A DNA stretch of 60,000 nucleotides from Symbiodinium natans (lineage: Eukaryota > Sar > Dinophyceae > Suessiales > Symbiodiniaceae). Shown here in pieces: positions 37,745-48,949 of the stretch. The position numbers were made by a program, and so were the translations under genes. Under the pieces are notes generated by a model. It ran no database searches and was not told the origin of the DNA. It saw nothing but the letters and a program-made list of their open reading frames with translations. The DNA lies in contig CAJNDS010000754.1 of assembly GCA_905221605.1 (NCBI GenBank), positions 1-60,000 of the forward strand, in the 5' to 3' direction. Position 1 is the first letter of the stretch; each line of letters starts with the position of its first letter.

Positions 37745-37885
37745 GGTTTCAGGCTTAGGGTTTAGGGCTTAAGGTTTAGGGTTTAGGGCTTAGGGTTTAG
37801 GGTTTAGGGTTTAGGGTTTAGGGCTTAGGGTTTAGGGTTTCGGGTTTAGGGTTTAGGGCTTACGGTTTAGGGTTTAGGGTTAGGC
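37745..37885 (+). repeat. TTTAGGG array with GGGCTTA
   Basis: About twenty units. A second, C-strand array with CCCCAAA, CCCCGAA, CCCTGAA and CCCTAAA blocks in succession lies at 37998-38105. Confidence 0.94.
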
Positions 37886-38144
37886 CTCACACAGAACCTA
37901 TAAATCTTATCGGGCCACCAGCCCACTTAAAGGCTCACACACGGGTAGTTAAGAATACCTTGATGAAGGTTAGAATATACGGTTTCCTTACTTTGTAAGC
38001 AAAACCCCAAACCCCAAACCCCAAACCCCGAACCCCGAACCCCGAACCCCGAACCCTGAACCCTGAACCCTGAACCCTGAACCCTAAACCCTAAACCCTA
38101 AACAAACCTTTCGAGCAGCCCTCCTGCCCCCCCCCCCCCCCCCC

Positions 38145-38238
38145 CCCGGCCGAGTTCCGGGCAGCCCTCGGCGAGAGCAGTCCCCGTCGCCCGCAGGAGG
38201 TTGGACAGGGTCTCGGCCGAGGCCCTGGGAGCACTTAG
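38145..38238 (-). CDS. Exon-like island, unknown product
   Basis: The minus frame reads PRASAETLSNLLRATGTALA then EGCPELG, convincingly protein-like. A C homopolymer lies at 38131-38147 on its left. Confidence 0.42.
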
Positions 38239-39125
38239 GGGTCTCCGGCTCCTAGAATGCTACTATAGGAACCTTAATCATCAAAATAAGGTTTTTGGGG
38301 GTTGTCACGGTATAACTGTACATAAAGGGGCCGCTTGGGGTCGATTTCTTGGGTTTCGGGTTTTGTTGAAGCCCCGTTCCAGCCGAAACTTTGAGTTCTT
38401 AAGGGTGGGAGGATTGAAGGGCTCTTGAAACGGGCTTGTGGGGATTTGGGGTGGGTTGAGGGGGGTTTGCTTCCGCTTAAGGGTTTCAAGGGCATTCACC
38501 CCCCAAAGAGAAACCGCAACGAAAGCCCTGAACCCTTAAACCCTAAGCCCTAATCCCTACAAGCCCAACACCCACGGAACGTCTGAGCTTCACCGTGCTT
38601 GGAACACGATACAAACTCGCAGATTCGATGGTCCCTTAGATAGAAGCCACTGAGTTTCAAGTTGAAGGTTTAGGGCTTCGGGTTTAGGGTTTAAGGTTTA
38701 AGGTTTAGGGGCTAGGGTAGAATCAAAGGCATCAGAACAAACCCTAAACCCCGGGGCGTTTAGGGTTTAGGGTTTAGGGCTTAGGGCTTAGGGCTTAGGG
38801 CTTAGGGTTTAGGGTTTAGGGTTTAGGGGTTCAAACCCTCAACCCTAAAAAAAGAGAGAGCACAGGGGGCCTGGTCTGGGGCAGCCGACGCCCCGCAGCC
38901 CCTGCAGGCACCGCGCCCTCGGCCGAAGGCACTGCGAAGGCCTCCCAAGCCCCCGAAAGGCGTTTAGGGCTTGGGGTTTCGGGTTTGGGGCTTGGGGTTT
39001 GGGGTTTAGGTTTCGGGTTTAGGGTTCAGGGTTTAGGGGTATTTAGAGGAGTTAGAGCATTTAAGGGATTTAAAGGGTTTGAGCTTAGGGGTCTTTGATG
39101 GCCTCTGGAGCTGAGAGGGGTATTT

Positions 39126-39205
39126 AAAACCTTAAACCCTAAACCCTAAACCCTAAACCCTAAACCCTAAACCCTAAACCCTAAAACCCTAAACCCTAAA
39201 ACCCT
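39126..39205 (-). repeat. CCCTAAA array
   Basis: About ten units. The preceding 38240-39125 holds degenerate repeat, a TTTAGGG array at 38757-38825, and a GC-rich island at 38876-38966 open on plus (GSRRPAAPAGTAPSAEG). Confidence 0.94.
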
Positions 39206-39229
39206 GATGCATGGGCTTCGGGGTATGTA

Positions 39230-40120
39230 GGGGTTCATGAGGGTATGCGGGGGGGCATTCATGGGTGCAGGTGTACTTAGTTAGGCTTTTGGGTTCAGGG
39301 GTATTTCGGGTACAGAGGGTCGAAAGGGAAGAGGCATTGCTTGCCCTCTCGTCACCAACACCAAGTCCTACGGCATCAAAGACCCCCGAATTTGGCGCTG
39401 TTCTCGGCATTAAGGCTGTTGAGAGGAAGGCTTTGCCCTTGCGTTTGAACCCTAATAAGCTTAGTTGTTTTGCTGACATGGAGTTACCCTTCTGGACAGC
39501 CTGTGCAACAGGAGGGTGATTGACAGTCAAGCATACCTGCGTAGTCGTTGTGGTCAATTCCGGAGCAATAGTTGTGACGGAAGCAGTCGGGAGGAGAAAG
39601 CTTTCTTCCACTTTACCATATGTTGCTTCAAACGATGCACGCATCGCTTGACATGCTGTCTGTGCAACAGGCCTAGTGATCCCAAGAACCTGGCCTCCGC
39701 GCGCAGCTCAGATTCTTTCGAACCCTCCTTGCATGAGACCACCTGACGCAACAGCCGCACGTGCCAATTCGTCGCAGCAGCAGTAGCGGTGGTCGTAGTA
39801 CTGGTCGTAGTCGCATTCCTTCGCATTTCTACCTTCTCGAACTGGATGACGCCGATGGACGTGTTGAAACGCTAGCTGGAGCTGTAACAAAGACAACACA
39901 CAACTCCTTGAGGTTGACCGCCTTCTGCGGAGCTGCAATGAAATTGAGCGTGGTCAACGTACCCACAATTTCCTTCATGGCGGTACTTGCACGGGCGAGT
40001 AAGCCGGCCGTCCAAGCCGTGCATTGGATTTTCGTCGGTGTGCGCCCGTCATCGGCGCCCGATGCACGTAACGTCGTGCTCGCGGCAGTGGCAGCGTATC
40101 GCTCGCACCAAAGCACCGCA
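39230..40120 (-). CDS. Thr/Ser-rich coding-like region with internal repeats, disrupted
   Basis: The minus strand is open in successive frames: 40116-39829 (STAMKEIVGTLTTLNFIAAP, QKAVNLKELCVVFVTAPASV), then 39826-39554 (TTSTTTTATAAATNWHVRLL), then 39644-39189 (ASFEATYGKVEESFLLPTAS, VTTIAPELTTTTTQVCLTVN, QLSLLGFKRKGKAFLSTALM). A roughly 30-bp DNA word (ACAGCCTGTGCAACAGG) occurs twice (39498 and 39655), so the protein has internal repeats (PPVAQAV, RPVAQTA). Frame changes imply introns or decay. The function is unknown. Confidence 0.45.
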
Positions 40121-40201
40121 AGCAGCAGTTCAGGGTTTGCGGCTTGGGGTTTGGGGTTCAGTGCACACTCCTGCTTTCAAGGGCTTTTCGGGGCTCCCAG
40201 A

Positions 40202-40256
40202 AGACCGTAGACATGAACGCTGCAGTTGAAGACCGTAGACATGAACGCTGCACTTG
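40202..40256. repeat. 28-bp tandem duplication
   Basis: GAAGACCGTAGACATGAACG is present twice in direct tandem. From 40257 to 40450 the sequence is unique with no gene seen. Confidence 0.92.
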
Positions 40257-40452
40257 AAAAAATTCCGGGGGTTTACGGTTCATAGGCGCCATACGGCTCG
40301 TAGAGCTTGGATGCCATACCCGACCCCGTGCCCTTTGAGCCTTAAGCTCTATACAAGGTTGAAGGCCTACGCTATGAGCCCTAGACGCCCTTATCTTATA
40401 AACTTACTCCACTAACATGCATATCAACACTGGTTGAGAAACGGGACAAGCC

Positions 40453-40506
40453 CCCTAAACCCTAAACCCTAAACCCTAAACCCTAAACCCTAAACCCTAA
40501 ACCCTT
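40453..40506 (-). repeat. CCCTAAA array
   Basis: Seven units. A GC-rich island of about 65 bp follows. Confidence 0.94.
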
Positions 40507-40572
40507 CAGGCCTGCGCTAGGTTGCCTGGGCACCGCGGATCCAGCTCGGCCACACGGCCGCGCCCTGGGCGG

Positions 40573-40690
40573 TTCAGGGTCAGGGTTCAGGGTTCAGGGT
40601 TCAGGGTTCAGGGTTCAGGGTTCAGGGTTCAGGGTTCAGGGTTCAGGGTTTAGGGTTTAGGGTTTAGGGTCTAGGGTTTAGGGTTTAGGG
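40573..40690 (+). repeat. GGGTTCA homogenised array
   Basis: About eleven GGGTTCA units switch to TTTAGGG. A second TTTAGGG array lies at 40945-41060. Confidence 0.95.
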
Positions 40691-41084
40691 ATTAGGGTTC
40701 CAGGGGGGGCGTAGGGCTTACTTAGGGTTAGGCTGAGTGCGTGCAGGATGCTTCGGGAGTTGTTAGAGTCTATATACATTCTAGAGCACAGGGGGGAGGG
40801 GGGAGATTGCCTTAACTCTTGGGTAGGCCCTAAACCTTAAAACCTAATCAGGCAACATCTTCTCTCGACGAAGACTTTGTATGGCTGCCTCAAACCTCCA
40901 GCAGGGCAAAGGCGCCCTCGGGCTCAGGGTTTTCTTCCTGTTTAGGGCTTTAGGGTTTAGGGTTTAGGGCTTGGGGTTTAGGGTTTAGGGTTTAGGGTTT
41001 AGGGTTTAGGGTTTAGGGTTTAGGGTTTAGGGTTCAGGGTTTAGGGTTCAGGGTTCAGGGTTTGGGATTGAATCCGAGACCCCA

Positions 41085-41195
41085 ACTAGACCCACGAGTA
41101 CCCTAGGAATCAACAGGGTGCCCTGGTTGGTGAAAAAGGGCTTGTAAGGGAAGCTAAACCATCAGAAAAGGTAATAAGGGCCTCTGGGTACCCTG
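41085..41195. repeat. Family D dispersed element, copy 3
   Basis: It contains GGGTGCCCTGGTTGGTGAAA, AAGGGAAGCTAAACC and AATAAGGGCCTCTGGGTACC in the same order as at 5104 and 12680. Confidence 0.5.
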
Positions 41196-41571
41196 AACCC
41201 TAAACCCTAAATCCTAAACCCTAATTAAACCCTAAACCCTGGCTTAGGTCGAGAAAAACCATGGTGCTATCCGATTATGTCCGCTGAAGGTCCACGCTTT
41301 CACGGTCAGGGGCTAGGGTCTAGGCTTGAGCGTTGTAACTGCAAAGCCCCGACATCCTAAACCCTCAACCCAACCCAAAGATCCGCAAACCCGAGGACCC
41401 AAACTTCATTCCCCAAACCTCTAGGGTGCCTATTGGGGTGTGGCTTTGGTTCCAGGGTTTGGGGTTTGCGGGTTTGGGTTTGGGGTTTTGGGTCCTAAAC
41501 CCTAAACCCTACACCCTAAACCCTAAACACTAAACCCTAAACCCTAAACCCTAAACCCTAAACCGTTCCCA

Positions 41572-41672
41572 ACATCTATAGACACTGGCCTGCAGCTGCA
41601 GCCCTGGCCGTGGCACGCGCGCGCCCGAAAGCCACCTGTGGGGGGCTTCCGGAGTTTGCAAAGGGGCTTGAA
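41572..41672 (+). CDS. Exon-like island, unknown product
   Basis: The plus frame reads NIYRHWPAAAALAVARARPK then ATCGGLPEFAKG. CCCTAAA lies on the left and TTTAGGG on the right. Confidence 0.38.
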
Positions 41673-42057
41673 AAAGTTTAGGGTTTAGGGTTTGGGGTTT
41701 AGGGTTTAGGGTTTAGGGTTTAGGGTTTGGGGCTTAGGGTTTAGGGTCTAGGGTCTAGGGTTTAGAGAGGGCAGCAACCCCAAAGCTCTCCAACCCCACA
41801 AGGGCAGCGCTCTGGATGATGGTCCCTTGTTGGGAACAAGCCGAAACCCGAAATATGAGGCCCGCATCCCCAAAACATAAACGAACCTCTTCGCAGAGTT
41901 ACAAGGGCGCCATGGGTGGGGAGCACTTATCTACCCGTACCCCTTACACCCTGATCCTAAACCCAAAACCTTGTCTTGTTCACATGGTAAGAGGCCATAT
42001 GCACGGACCACATTGATTCCCCCAGCCCCAGACCCCTCAGACCCTGAGCCCTAAGAC

Positions 42058-42186
42058 CTCAACCCTAAACCCTACACCCTACACCCTAAACCCTACACCC
42101 TAAACCCTAAACCCTACACCCTAAACCCTAAACCCTAAGCCCTAAACCCCAAAGCCCAAACCCTACACTCTGAACCCTAAACCCTC
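42058..42186 (-). repeat. CCCTAAA/CCCTACA array
   Basis: About eighteen units with an alternating CCCTACA variant. The island at 42200-42292 is open on plus (ASQVLKYGGGLLHLGPPQK), product unknown. Confidence 0.93.
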
Positions 42187-42579
42187 CCCCCCCCTGCGTG
42201 CTTCAAGCGGCCTTGCCGGGCGCCCACGCGAGGCCAGCCAGGTCCTAAAGTACGGCGGAGGGCTGCTGCACCTTGGGCCCGCCCCAAAAGGAGGTTAGGG
42301 GGTTAGGTGGTTGTTTAGGTTTTAGGGTTTAGGGTTTAGGGTTTAAAGAGTGAATATAGTGTACACGTCTTTAGGGCTTGAGCTTGAGAGGTTCAGGGCT
42401 TGAGGCTTTTAGATGTTTCGGGTTTCGCTGGTGTTGGCCTAAAACCTTAAACCCTAAGCCCTAAACCATAAACCCCCAAGGCCCCAAGGAACAAGGACCG
42501 TGGAAGGGCATGAAGTTGCTCAGGGCCAGTACTTCCAGGGAATCGTCGCAGCCACTTCTCCAGTCTGTGCAGGGGGTTA

Positions 42580-42850
42580 AGAGTGTTTTTTTTGTTTTTT
42601 GTTGTTTCTGCTTTTTTGCTGTTGCTGCGTTTTTTTTTCCGGTTGCTGCGGAGCGCGTTTTTTTGTTGCTGCTGCAGAGAGGGGCCCCGCGTTCACTCAC
42701 TCACTGGGCCTGTGTTTCTTTTGCTGTGGGGGCGCGTTTTGTTTTTTGCTGTTGCTGCGGGGCGCGTTTGTTTTGTTGTTGCTGGGGGCAGGCCGGTGGC
42801 GTGTTCACTCACTCGCTGGCGGGCTCATGTTTCTGCTGCTGTGGGAGGGC
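42580..42850. repeat. TTTGTTGTTGCTG minisatellite-like block
   Basis: Imperfect units of TTTTGTTGTTGCTGCGG.GCGCGTTT and two TTCACTCACTC blocks, repeated three to four times. The Phe/Leu/Cys-rich plus frames are a by-product. Confidence 0.8.
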
Positions 42851-43259
42851 GCCTTTTCCCGTGCAGGAACCACAGCCCCAATACATCTACAGCATGAACA
42901 TCAAGTCATGCATCCCCAAACTAGCTTTGAAACCCGAAACCCTAAAGCCTGAACCCTAAACCCTAAACCCTAAACACCACAGAGACCAAACGACGATTCC
43001 CCCTCACATCGGCCGGACCCGTACCGCATAAAGCCCTGAAAGGCTAAAACTCCAAGCCCGAACCCTCACTCAGAAGCTCACGGAAGTTGGCAAGTAGGAT
43101 GCAAATAACGTAAAGCTTTTGCTGCCCTAAGATATGGGTCGATCCGAACGATGACTTCTAAACCTACCACTGCAAGTTCTCTACACCCCTAAAACCCTCA
43201 AGCCTTCAAACAGAAACTAACCACTTCATCCTGTCTTCCTACAAGCCTATGAGAAGCTC

Positions 43260-43740
43260 GAGCCTTTAAGCCCCAAAACCTGAAACCCTAAAACCTTAAA
43301 AGCCTAAAACCCTAAAACTCTAAAAGCACTAAAACCTAAAGCCCCTAAACCCTAAAAAAGCCTAGACCCTAAAACCCTAAAGCCGAAAGAGCCCTAAAAT
43401 CCTAAACCCTAAAATCCTAAAACCCTAAACCCTAAGACACCTTGAACCTGAAGCCCCGACACCCAAAAACCCTAAACCACTAAACCCTAAGCCCCTAAAA
43501 AGCCCACCCAAAACCCGAAACCCTAAATCCCGAATATCCCTAAAAACCCGAAAACCCTGAAACCCGAGACCCTAAAACCCCCAAACCCCTAAGACCCTAA
43601 AAGCCTCAAACCCAAAACCTTCAACCCACAAACCCTAAACCCCTAAACCCCTAAACCCTAAACCCTGAACCCCTAAACCCTAAACCCCTAACCCCTAAAC
43701 CCTAAACCCTAAACCCTAAACCCTAAACCCTAAACCCCCT
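43260..43740 (-). repeat. CCCTAAAA / CCCTAAA degenerate array
   Basis: Mostly eight-base CCCTAAAA-like units with AAGCCTAAAA variants, turning into CCCTAAA at 43625-43738. From 42965 to 43255 there is no gene. A GC-rich island at 43750-43835 is open on plus. A TTTAGGG array follows at 43840-43960. Confidence 0.88.
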
Positions 43741-43969
43741 TTATGCAGGCCGTAGGGAGGTCCGAGGCGCGACTTCCTCGGCCCGGGCGGCCGCCACGCT
43801 GGGCGGCACTGCCTCACGCCGGCCACCTGAGTTGGGACTGGGGTTTGGGGTTTGGGGTTTGGGGTTTGGGGTTTAGGGTTTAGGGTTAAGGGTTTAGGGT
43901 TTAGGGCTTAGGGTTTAGGGTTTCGGGTTTAGGGTTAAGGGTTCTGGGTTCAGGGTTTAGGTTTTCCTT

Positions 43970-44340
43970 TTTAGGGCTTAGGGCTTGCTTCTTTAGGATT
44001 CAGGGTTCAGGGTTAGGGGTTCAGGTTCGGGGAAAGCCTGGGCGAATTTCGAGGAGCACTCGCAACGACAAGTTATAGGGGCTTGAGGGCTGCGGGTTAG
44101 GGTTGATGGAGTGTATCAGTGTAAGTGTTCGGGGAGGGTGCTTCTTCTTTCGACTTACGGGCGCACTCCCTGTCGCACGCTCGCGTAGCTTCGTAGCTCC
44201 AGCTCCCACCTGAACTAATCTCTTCTCGGGTTGTGGGTTCTAGTCTAGGATGGCCCCTTAAACCTTTGAACAATTTTCCTGAAAATGATCCCCTTAAACC
44301 CAATAAGGGAAAATAAAACCATGTCCCAAGGGTTACCTAG
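43970..44340. other. Unique stretch, no gene assigned
   Basis: Minus frames at 44021-44303 are open for 60-70 codons but read through TTAGGG-like words. The segment 44233-44345 is AT-rich, with CCCTTAAACC/AATAAGGG words reminiscent of the small inserted elements. Confidence 0.35.
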
Positions 44341-44500
44341 TAGAACCCTAAACCCTAAACCCCAAACCCAAACCCTCAACCCTAAACCCTTAAAGGGGAA
44401 TGGGTTCTACCCCCCAAAGCCCCGTAGCAAGTGGAGTTGGTTTCTTTGGGAGGTCTGGAAATTGAGAAGCTCCTGCAGAGGCCAGGGGGTACCCTGCAGG

Positions 44501-44600
44501 CCTTTAGGGTTTAGGGTTTGTGGTTTAGGGTTTAGGGTTTAGGGTTTAGGGTTTAGGGTTTAGGGTTTAGGGTTTAGGGTTTAGGGGTTTAGGGTTTAGG
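44501..44600 (+). repeat. TTTAGGG array
   Basis: About fourteen units. The island at 44605-44690 is open on plus (SCSFATDPRLPADVAQLLFV). Confidence 0.95.
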
Positions 44601-44756
44601 GCTTGATGGAGCTGCAGCTTCGCCACAGACCCCAGACTCCCGGCCGACGTTGCTCAGCTCCTGTTCGTTGAAGCCTCGTAGGGTTTGTGGGGTTTGGAGG
44701 CTTTGAGGATTTAGAGGGCTTGTGGGGTTATAGGGCTTTGTAGTGCCTACAGGGTT

Positions 44757-44832
44757 TATGGCTTATGAGGGCTTATGAGGGCTTATGAGGGCTTATGAGG
44801 GCTTATGAGGGCTTATGAGGGCTTATGAGGGT
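44757..44832 (+). repeat. 10-bp GCTTATGAGG tandem repeat
   Basis: Seven perfect consecutive units preceded by related GTTTATGG words. Confidence 0.97.
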
Positions 44833-45060
44833 TTACAGAGCAGCTCCTTGGATCACAGGCTCGGCCGGCCCCCCAAAAAACGTTTTGTGCTGAATGTTTC
44901 CCAAGAGCTTGCTTATTTGTCTGTTGTTTTCCTCCAGTGGCCTCGAGCTGGTGTTTACGAGATTCCATTTCTCAATCGCAATTGGCAGGCTCGAAACTGG
45001 TACAGTATCTTCCGGGCTGTTTGCGAGCCCAAAAAATGTCTCAAAATTGACACCCTAAAA
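44832..45060 (-). CDS. Exon-like segment open on both strands
   Basis: The minus frame reads GVNFETFFGLANSPEDTVPV then SSLPIAIEKWNLVNTSSRPL and KLLGNIQHKTFFGGP. The plus frame (ELAYLSVVFLQWPRAGVYEI) is also open for 75 codons. The minus reading has the more typical soluble composition. The product is unknown. Confidence 0.4.
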
Positions 45061-45305
45061 ACTAAACTCTGAACCCTCCACCCGAAACCCTCAACCCCAA
45101 GCCTAAACGTAAACCAACCCTAAACCGAGCCTCCGCAGCACCGCAGTACCTGCTGGCTCCAGACAGTTCAGGGTTTTGGATTTTCGGATTTGGGTGCAGG
45201 GTTTTGGGTTGAGGGTTGAGGGTTTGCTTGCAGCTGCCTGGGTAGTTATAGAGTTTGGGGTTTAGGGTTTGGGGCATTGGGGTTTGGGGTTCTGGGTTTA
45301 GGGTT

Positions 45306-45545
45306 CTACTACATAGAACCTCATGGGTAGTAATCAGTAAGATTATGAGAAGGTAACCTAACTTATAACCCCTCTTTTGACTAGCCATGAACCTTCAAGT
45401 AGGGCTTTAAGGTTTGGGGTTGCCGAGTGCATCCCAAACTCTTTGATAATTGCTTAAACATTTCTGGTTGCCGCGTGGGCGCAGTCGGGTTTACGGTTAG
45501 ACTTATACAGTTACAGGGTCCTTAAGGGAAGGGGTTCAAGCAGGT
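45306..45545. repeat. Dispersed 230-bp duplicate, copy 2
   Basis: It has the same order of sequence as 31492-31725, including a family A element at 45306-45402 ending CATGAACCTTCAAGTAG and the tail GGTCCTTAAGGGAAGGGG. Weak open frames at 45547-45750 follow on both strands. Confidence 0.8.
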
Positions 45546-45769
45546 TATGCAACCCAAGGTTCCCTTATACTCCCCACTACTCCCTAAGGCTTCCCAAGCT
45601 TCCTTAAGGCTCCCCCTACCCCCCATGCACCCCCCTCCCTTCCAACCCAAGAAGTTAAGGGCTTTAAGGGTCTCTGCGGCTGGCAGAGTCGGGGAATTTT
45701 GGGACATTGAGGCTCAAACTCCTGTGCTTCTCTTTTGCCTCGAGCCCTAAACCCCAAAAGGGTTCGGGG

Positions 45770-45932
45770 CTCAGGGCTTAGGGTTTAGGGTTTAGGGATT
45801 GGGGTTTAGGGTTTCTGGATTCGTTTAGGCTTTTGGGGTTTCGGGTTTAGGGTTTTGGGGTTTTGGGGTTTCGGGTTTCGGGTTGCGGGTTTCGGGTTTA
45901 GGGTTTAGGGTTTAGGGTTTAGGGTTTAGACC
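45770..45932 (+). repeat. TTTAGGG/TTTCGGG degenerate array
   Basis: About twenty units with GGGTTTCGGG blocks. A GC-rich stretch at 45950-46060 is weakly open on plus. Confidence 0.88.
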
Positions 45933-46129
45933 TTAGCCTTTTGGGTTTAGGGACCCCTTACAGGCCGCGGCCCCAGGGTCTCCCCGCAACCCACACGCCT
46001 GCACACGCGCCGCGGCCTACGCGGCTGTGCTGGAGGCCTTCAGCTGAGCCACCTGGGCTTGGAGAAGTTTTGAGGGGGTCTGTGGAGGTGAGGGAAGTTT
46101 GGAGTTCAGGGGTTCAAGGGTTCAGGGGG

Positions 46130-46235
46130 TTAGGGTTTAGGGTTTAGGGTTTAGGGTCTGAGGTTTAGGGTTTAGGGTTTAGGGTTTAGGGTTTGGGGTT
46201 TGGGGTTTGGGGTTTAGGGTTCAGGGTTTAGGGAA
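46130..46235 (+). repeat. TTTAGGG/GGGGTTT array
   Basis: About fourteen units. Confidence 0.92.
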
Positions 46236-47130
46236 CTTTGCATTCTTTGTAGGATTTAAAGAATCTTGTATGTAGGGTTTAAAGGTTCAGGGTTTAGAGA
46301 AGTTTGGGGCTTAGTGCTTAGAGAAACTTGTAGGGTCTAGGGATGTAGGTTTTAGAGAAGTTTGGGGCTTATAAGGCTTAGAGAAGCTTATAGGGTTCAG
46401 GGGTGTAGGGGATTAAGCCTTAAAGAAGCTTAAGGGTTTAGGGGCTGAGGGTTTGAAAATATTCAGGGATTGGGGTTAGGGCAGATGATGATCTGAGTTT
46501 CGGGTATGAAGACTCTGGGCAGATCTAACCCTACTCTCCAGAACACTTCCCCCCTCCACCCCCTCCCCTCCACAAGCCCTAAAGAAGAGGAAACCCTAAA
46601 CCTCCAAAACACTAAACCTCGAAACCTCTAAGCCCCTAAGCCCGAAACCCGAAACCCCAAACGAAAACAAAAGCAAACAAAAACGCTGCCTCCCGGCCCA
46701 GGTTGGCAGCGTCCTTGGGCCTCAGCCCTTGGGCCTCCACCGGAAACGACTTTTTCACGGGGCTTCGGATGTAGGGGTTGGGGATTGGAACGGGGGGCGG
46801 GACAAGGGGCAGGGGAGACGTGGACGCCTTCCTGGAGACGGAGACAGGGAGTCGGGCCAAGCCTTAAACCTAAACTCTAAACTCTGCAGGTTCACAGCTG
46901 TTTCCTGCGCCAGGAAACACACTTGCTGGGCTTGGGTGCAGTGTCTTTCCAGGCTAGGCCCTAAACCCTAAACCCGAAACCCTAAACCCTGAACCCAATA
47001 ATCTCGCGACTTTGGGGGTAGTTTAGGTGTCGGGGTTTCAGACTGGTGCTTGGGTTTTCGTACAGAGTTTCGATTTTCGATGCTCAGGGACGTAGTATGT
47101 AGGCATTGGGTACGTTATAGCTTGGGATGT
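46236..47130. other. Mixed stretch, no firm gene
   Basis: 46236-46490 has a degenerate 60-bp repeat (AGAGAAGTTTGGGGCTTA words). 46690-46860 is open on both strands (minus VPPPVPIPNPYIRSPVKK) and could be an exon. 46885-46955 follows a possible acceptor CTCTGCAG. None can be assigned. Confidence 0.35.
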
Positions 47131-47213
47131 TCCCCCTTATACAAACAGTGCTGAATCGGTACTATAATAGGGGGTACTATAATCCCTGTGAAGGACTGTT
47201 AGTATAAGGGGGA
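47131..47213. mobile_element. 83-bp foldback element
   Basis: The ends TCCCCCTTATACAAACAGT and its complement (one mismatch) face each other. The centre has two GGTACTATAAT words. Confidence 0.75.
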
Positions 47214-47259
47214 TGAATTTACACTAAGTTGGGCTAGCTTATTGTGATCTGCTATGGCT

Positions 47260-47700
47260 GCTATACCCTAAACCCTTTCAGACACAAAACCCACAAATCC
47301 TACAGTTCTCAAAGCCCTAAAACCATGAAAGCCCAACAACTGAGCAAAAAACAAACCCAAAAAAATGCTACGAACCCGAAGAGCCCACGACCCTACAAAG
47401 CCAACCCATAAGACCCAAACCCCCAAACCCCCAAACCGTGGAAACCCAACCCTAAAACCCTAAACTTAGATCCCTGAAATCCTACAACCTTATAACCCTA
47501 AAACCCTAAACCCATCCTAAACCCTAAAACCCTCAAAACCCTAGAATGCTGAACATCCTAAACCCAAAGCCTTAAAACCCATCCGAAGCCTTATTAGAAC
47601 CCTAAACCCATCCGAAGCCCTAAAAATCCTCGAAAACCCAAACCCTACACCTAAAAAAACCCTCAACCCCTGACCCATCCTGAGCCCTACAAATCCTCAA
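47260..47700 (-). repeat. Highly degenerate CCCTAAA-type sequence
   Basis: CCCTAAAACC, CATCCTAAACC and CATCCGAAGCC words. No gene. Confidence 0.75.
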
Positions 47701-47849
47701 AACCCTCAAGAAAAGGGTGAGGGCCTCGCTGTCGGAGAGCAGGTGCCGCAGCAGCCTGGGAGCCTGGGAATTTGGGGGAAGCCTTGGAGCTTTGGCGCCT
47801 TTAGGGCCTTAGGGATCTGAGGATTTGGTGCTTGAGGGGTTGTGAGAGA

Positions 47850-48640
47850 TTCGGGTTTAGGGTTTGAGGCCTTGCGCACAGCGGCCGAAGGTCTCATGCT
47901 CATATGGCGCCACGCTACGACTCCAGGTTGTTGGCGGGTTGTGGCATGGCGCGTGGCGCGGGCATCGACGACCGAGTCTGGCCGGGCGAAGCCTTCGGAT
48001 AGCCGATGGGCCGTCATTTGTAAGCTCACGCATTCTCCGGGCAGCAGCCATTCTAGCAGAAAATCGGCGAGGAGCCCTCCTGCGACATTGCAACGAGACA
48101 TTGCAGTTGCTTGCTACGACTCTGGAAAGAAACTTTGGCTTCAGGATGATGCAGGCACTGTTGGTGCTACCTTAACCTTCGTGCCGATTTGCTCGGCGAC
48201 GGCGACGTCCCCTTCGTCGATGTGCATTAATGGTGAATCAATGACTGACAGTGAGCCCTCGCTTAACACTGTCACGAGCGCTTTTCCCCACGCGGCACAG
48301 CTGGTAGGAATGGTCTCCGCGCCAAATGAAGCCTTGCGGGCGCGACGCCCCGCGAGTATTGCAGTTCCTGAACGGCAATCTTGGGGCGTGGACCGGTGGC
48401 AAGCTCCATCCTCCACTTTCGCCATGCGCTCCTGGAGCAGGTTGTCGCAGCGACAAACCTTTCGGCTATGCCTTTAACTCGGCCTTTTGCACTGCTCTCC
48501 TGCAAGGGCTCCCCGCGGGTGGCGCGATACAGCTTCTGCGCAGCGCGTGTGTGCCGCATCTGCGATCGAGCCTGCACATGAGCGCGCGAGGCGTAAGCCC
48601 CCCAACGGCGGCGAAAGCAGCCAAGCTACACGAGCAAGTC
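47850..48640 (-). CDS. Coding-like region, unknown product
   Basis: Minus frames read in order GIAERFVAATTCSRSAWRKW (48577-48272 frame), TSCAAWGKALVTVLSEGSLS and VIDSPLMHIDEGDVAVAEQI (48425-48141), then NVAGGLLADFLLEWLLPGEC and VSLQMTAHRLSEGFARPDSV (48101-47850). The composition is protein-like throughout and two frame changes imply introns or frameshifts. The plus strand also holds a 211-codon frame (47842-48477), so the strand is likely but not proven. No domain is recognised. The segment is free of telomere repeat, unlike its surroundings. Confidence 0.45.
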
Positions 48641-48916
48641 ACACATGCGGGGACGAATTCCGGATTTGAAATCTATGAGGCGAAGATCTCGGCGCGAGCT
48701 CAAAGTTCGATTCCGCAAAACGCTGCAACATGGATGGCGGGGAGAATGCGAGTGAGCTGTGGCTGGCAAAGGCACTGTTGGACGGGTGTGGGAATTGTAG
48801 GGTTTTAGGGTTTCAGGGTATGGGCTCTTAGGATTTGAGGTTTCAGGGTTTCGGGGTTTAGGGCATTGGCGCATTGGATGGGTTTGGGAGGTGAAATCCT
48901 CCCTTTTTCCAACACG

Positions 48917-48949
48917 AGGGGGGGGAAGGGGGGGGGGGGGGGGGGGGAG
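48917..48949. repeat. G homopolymer tract
   Basis: About 30 nearly uninterrupted G. Similar poly-C/G tracts occur at 7-24, 15569-15581, 19301-19312 and 38131-38147. Confidence 0.95.
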
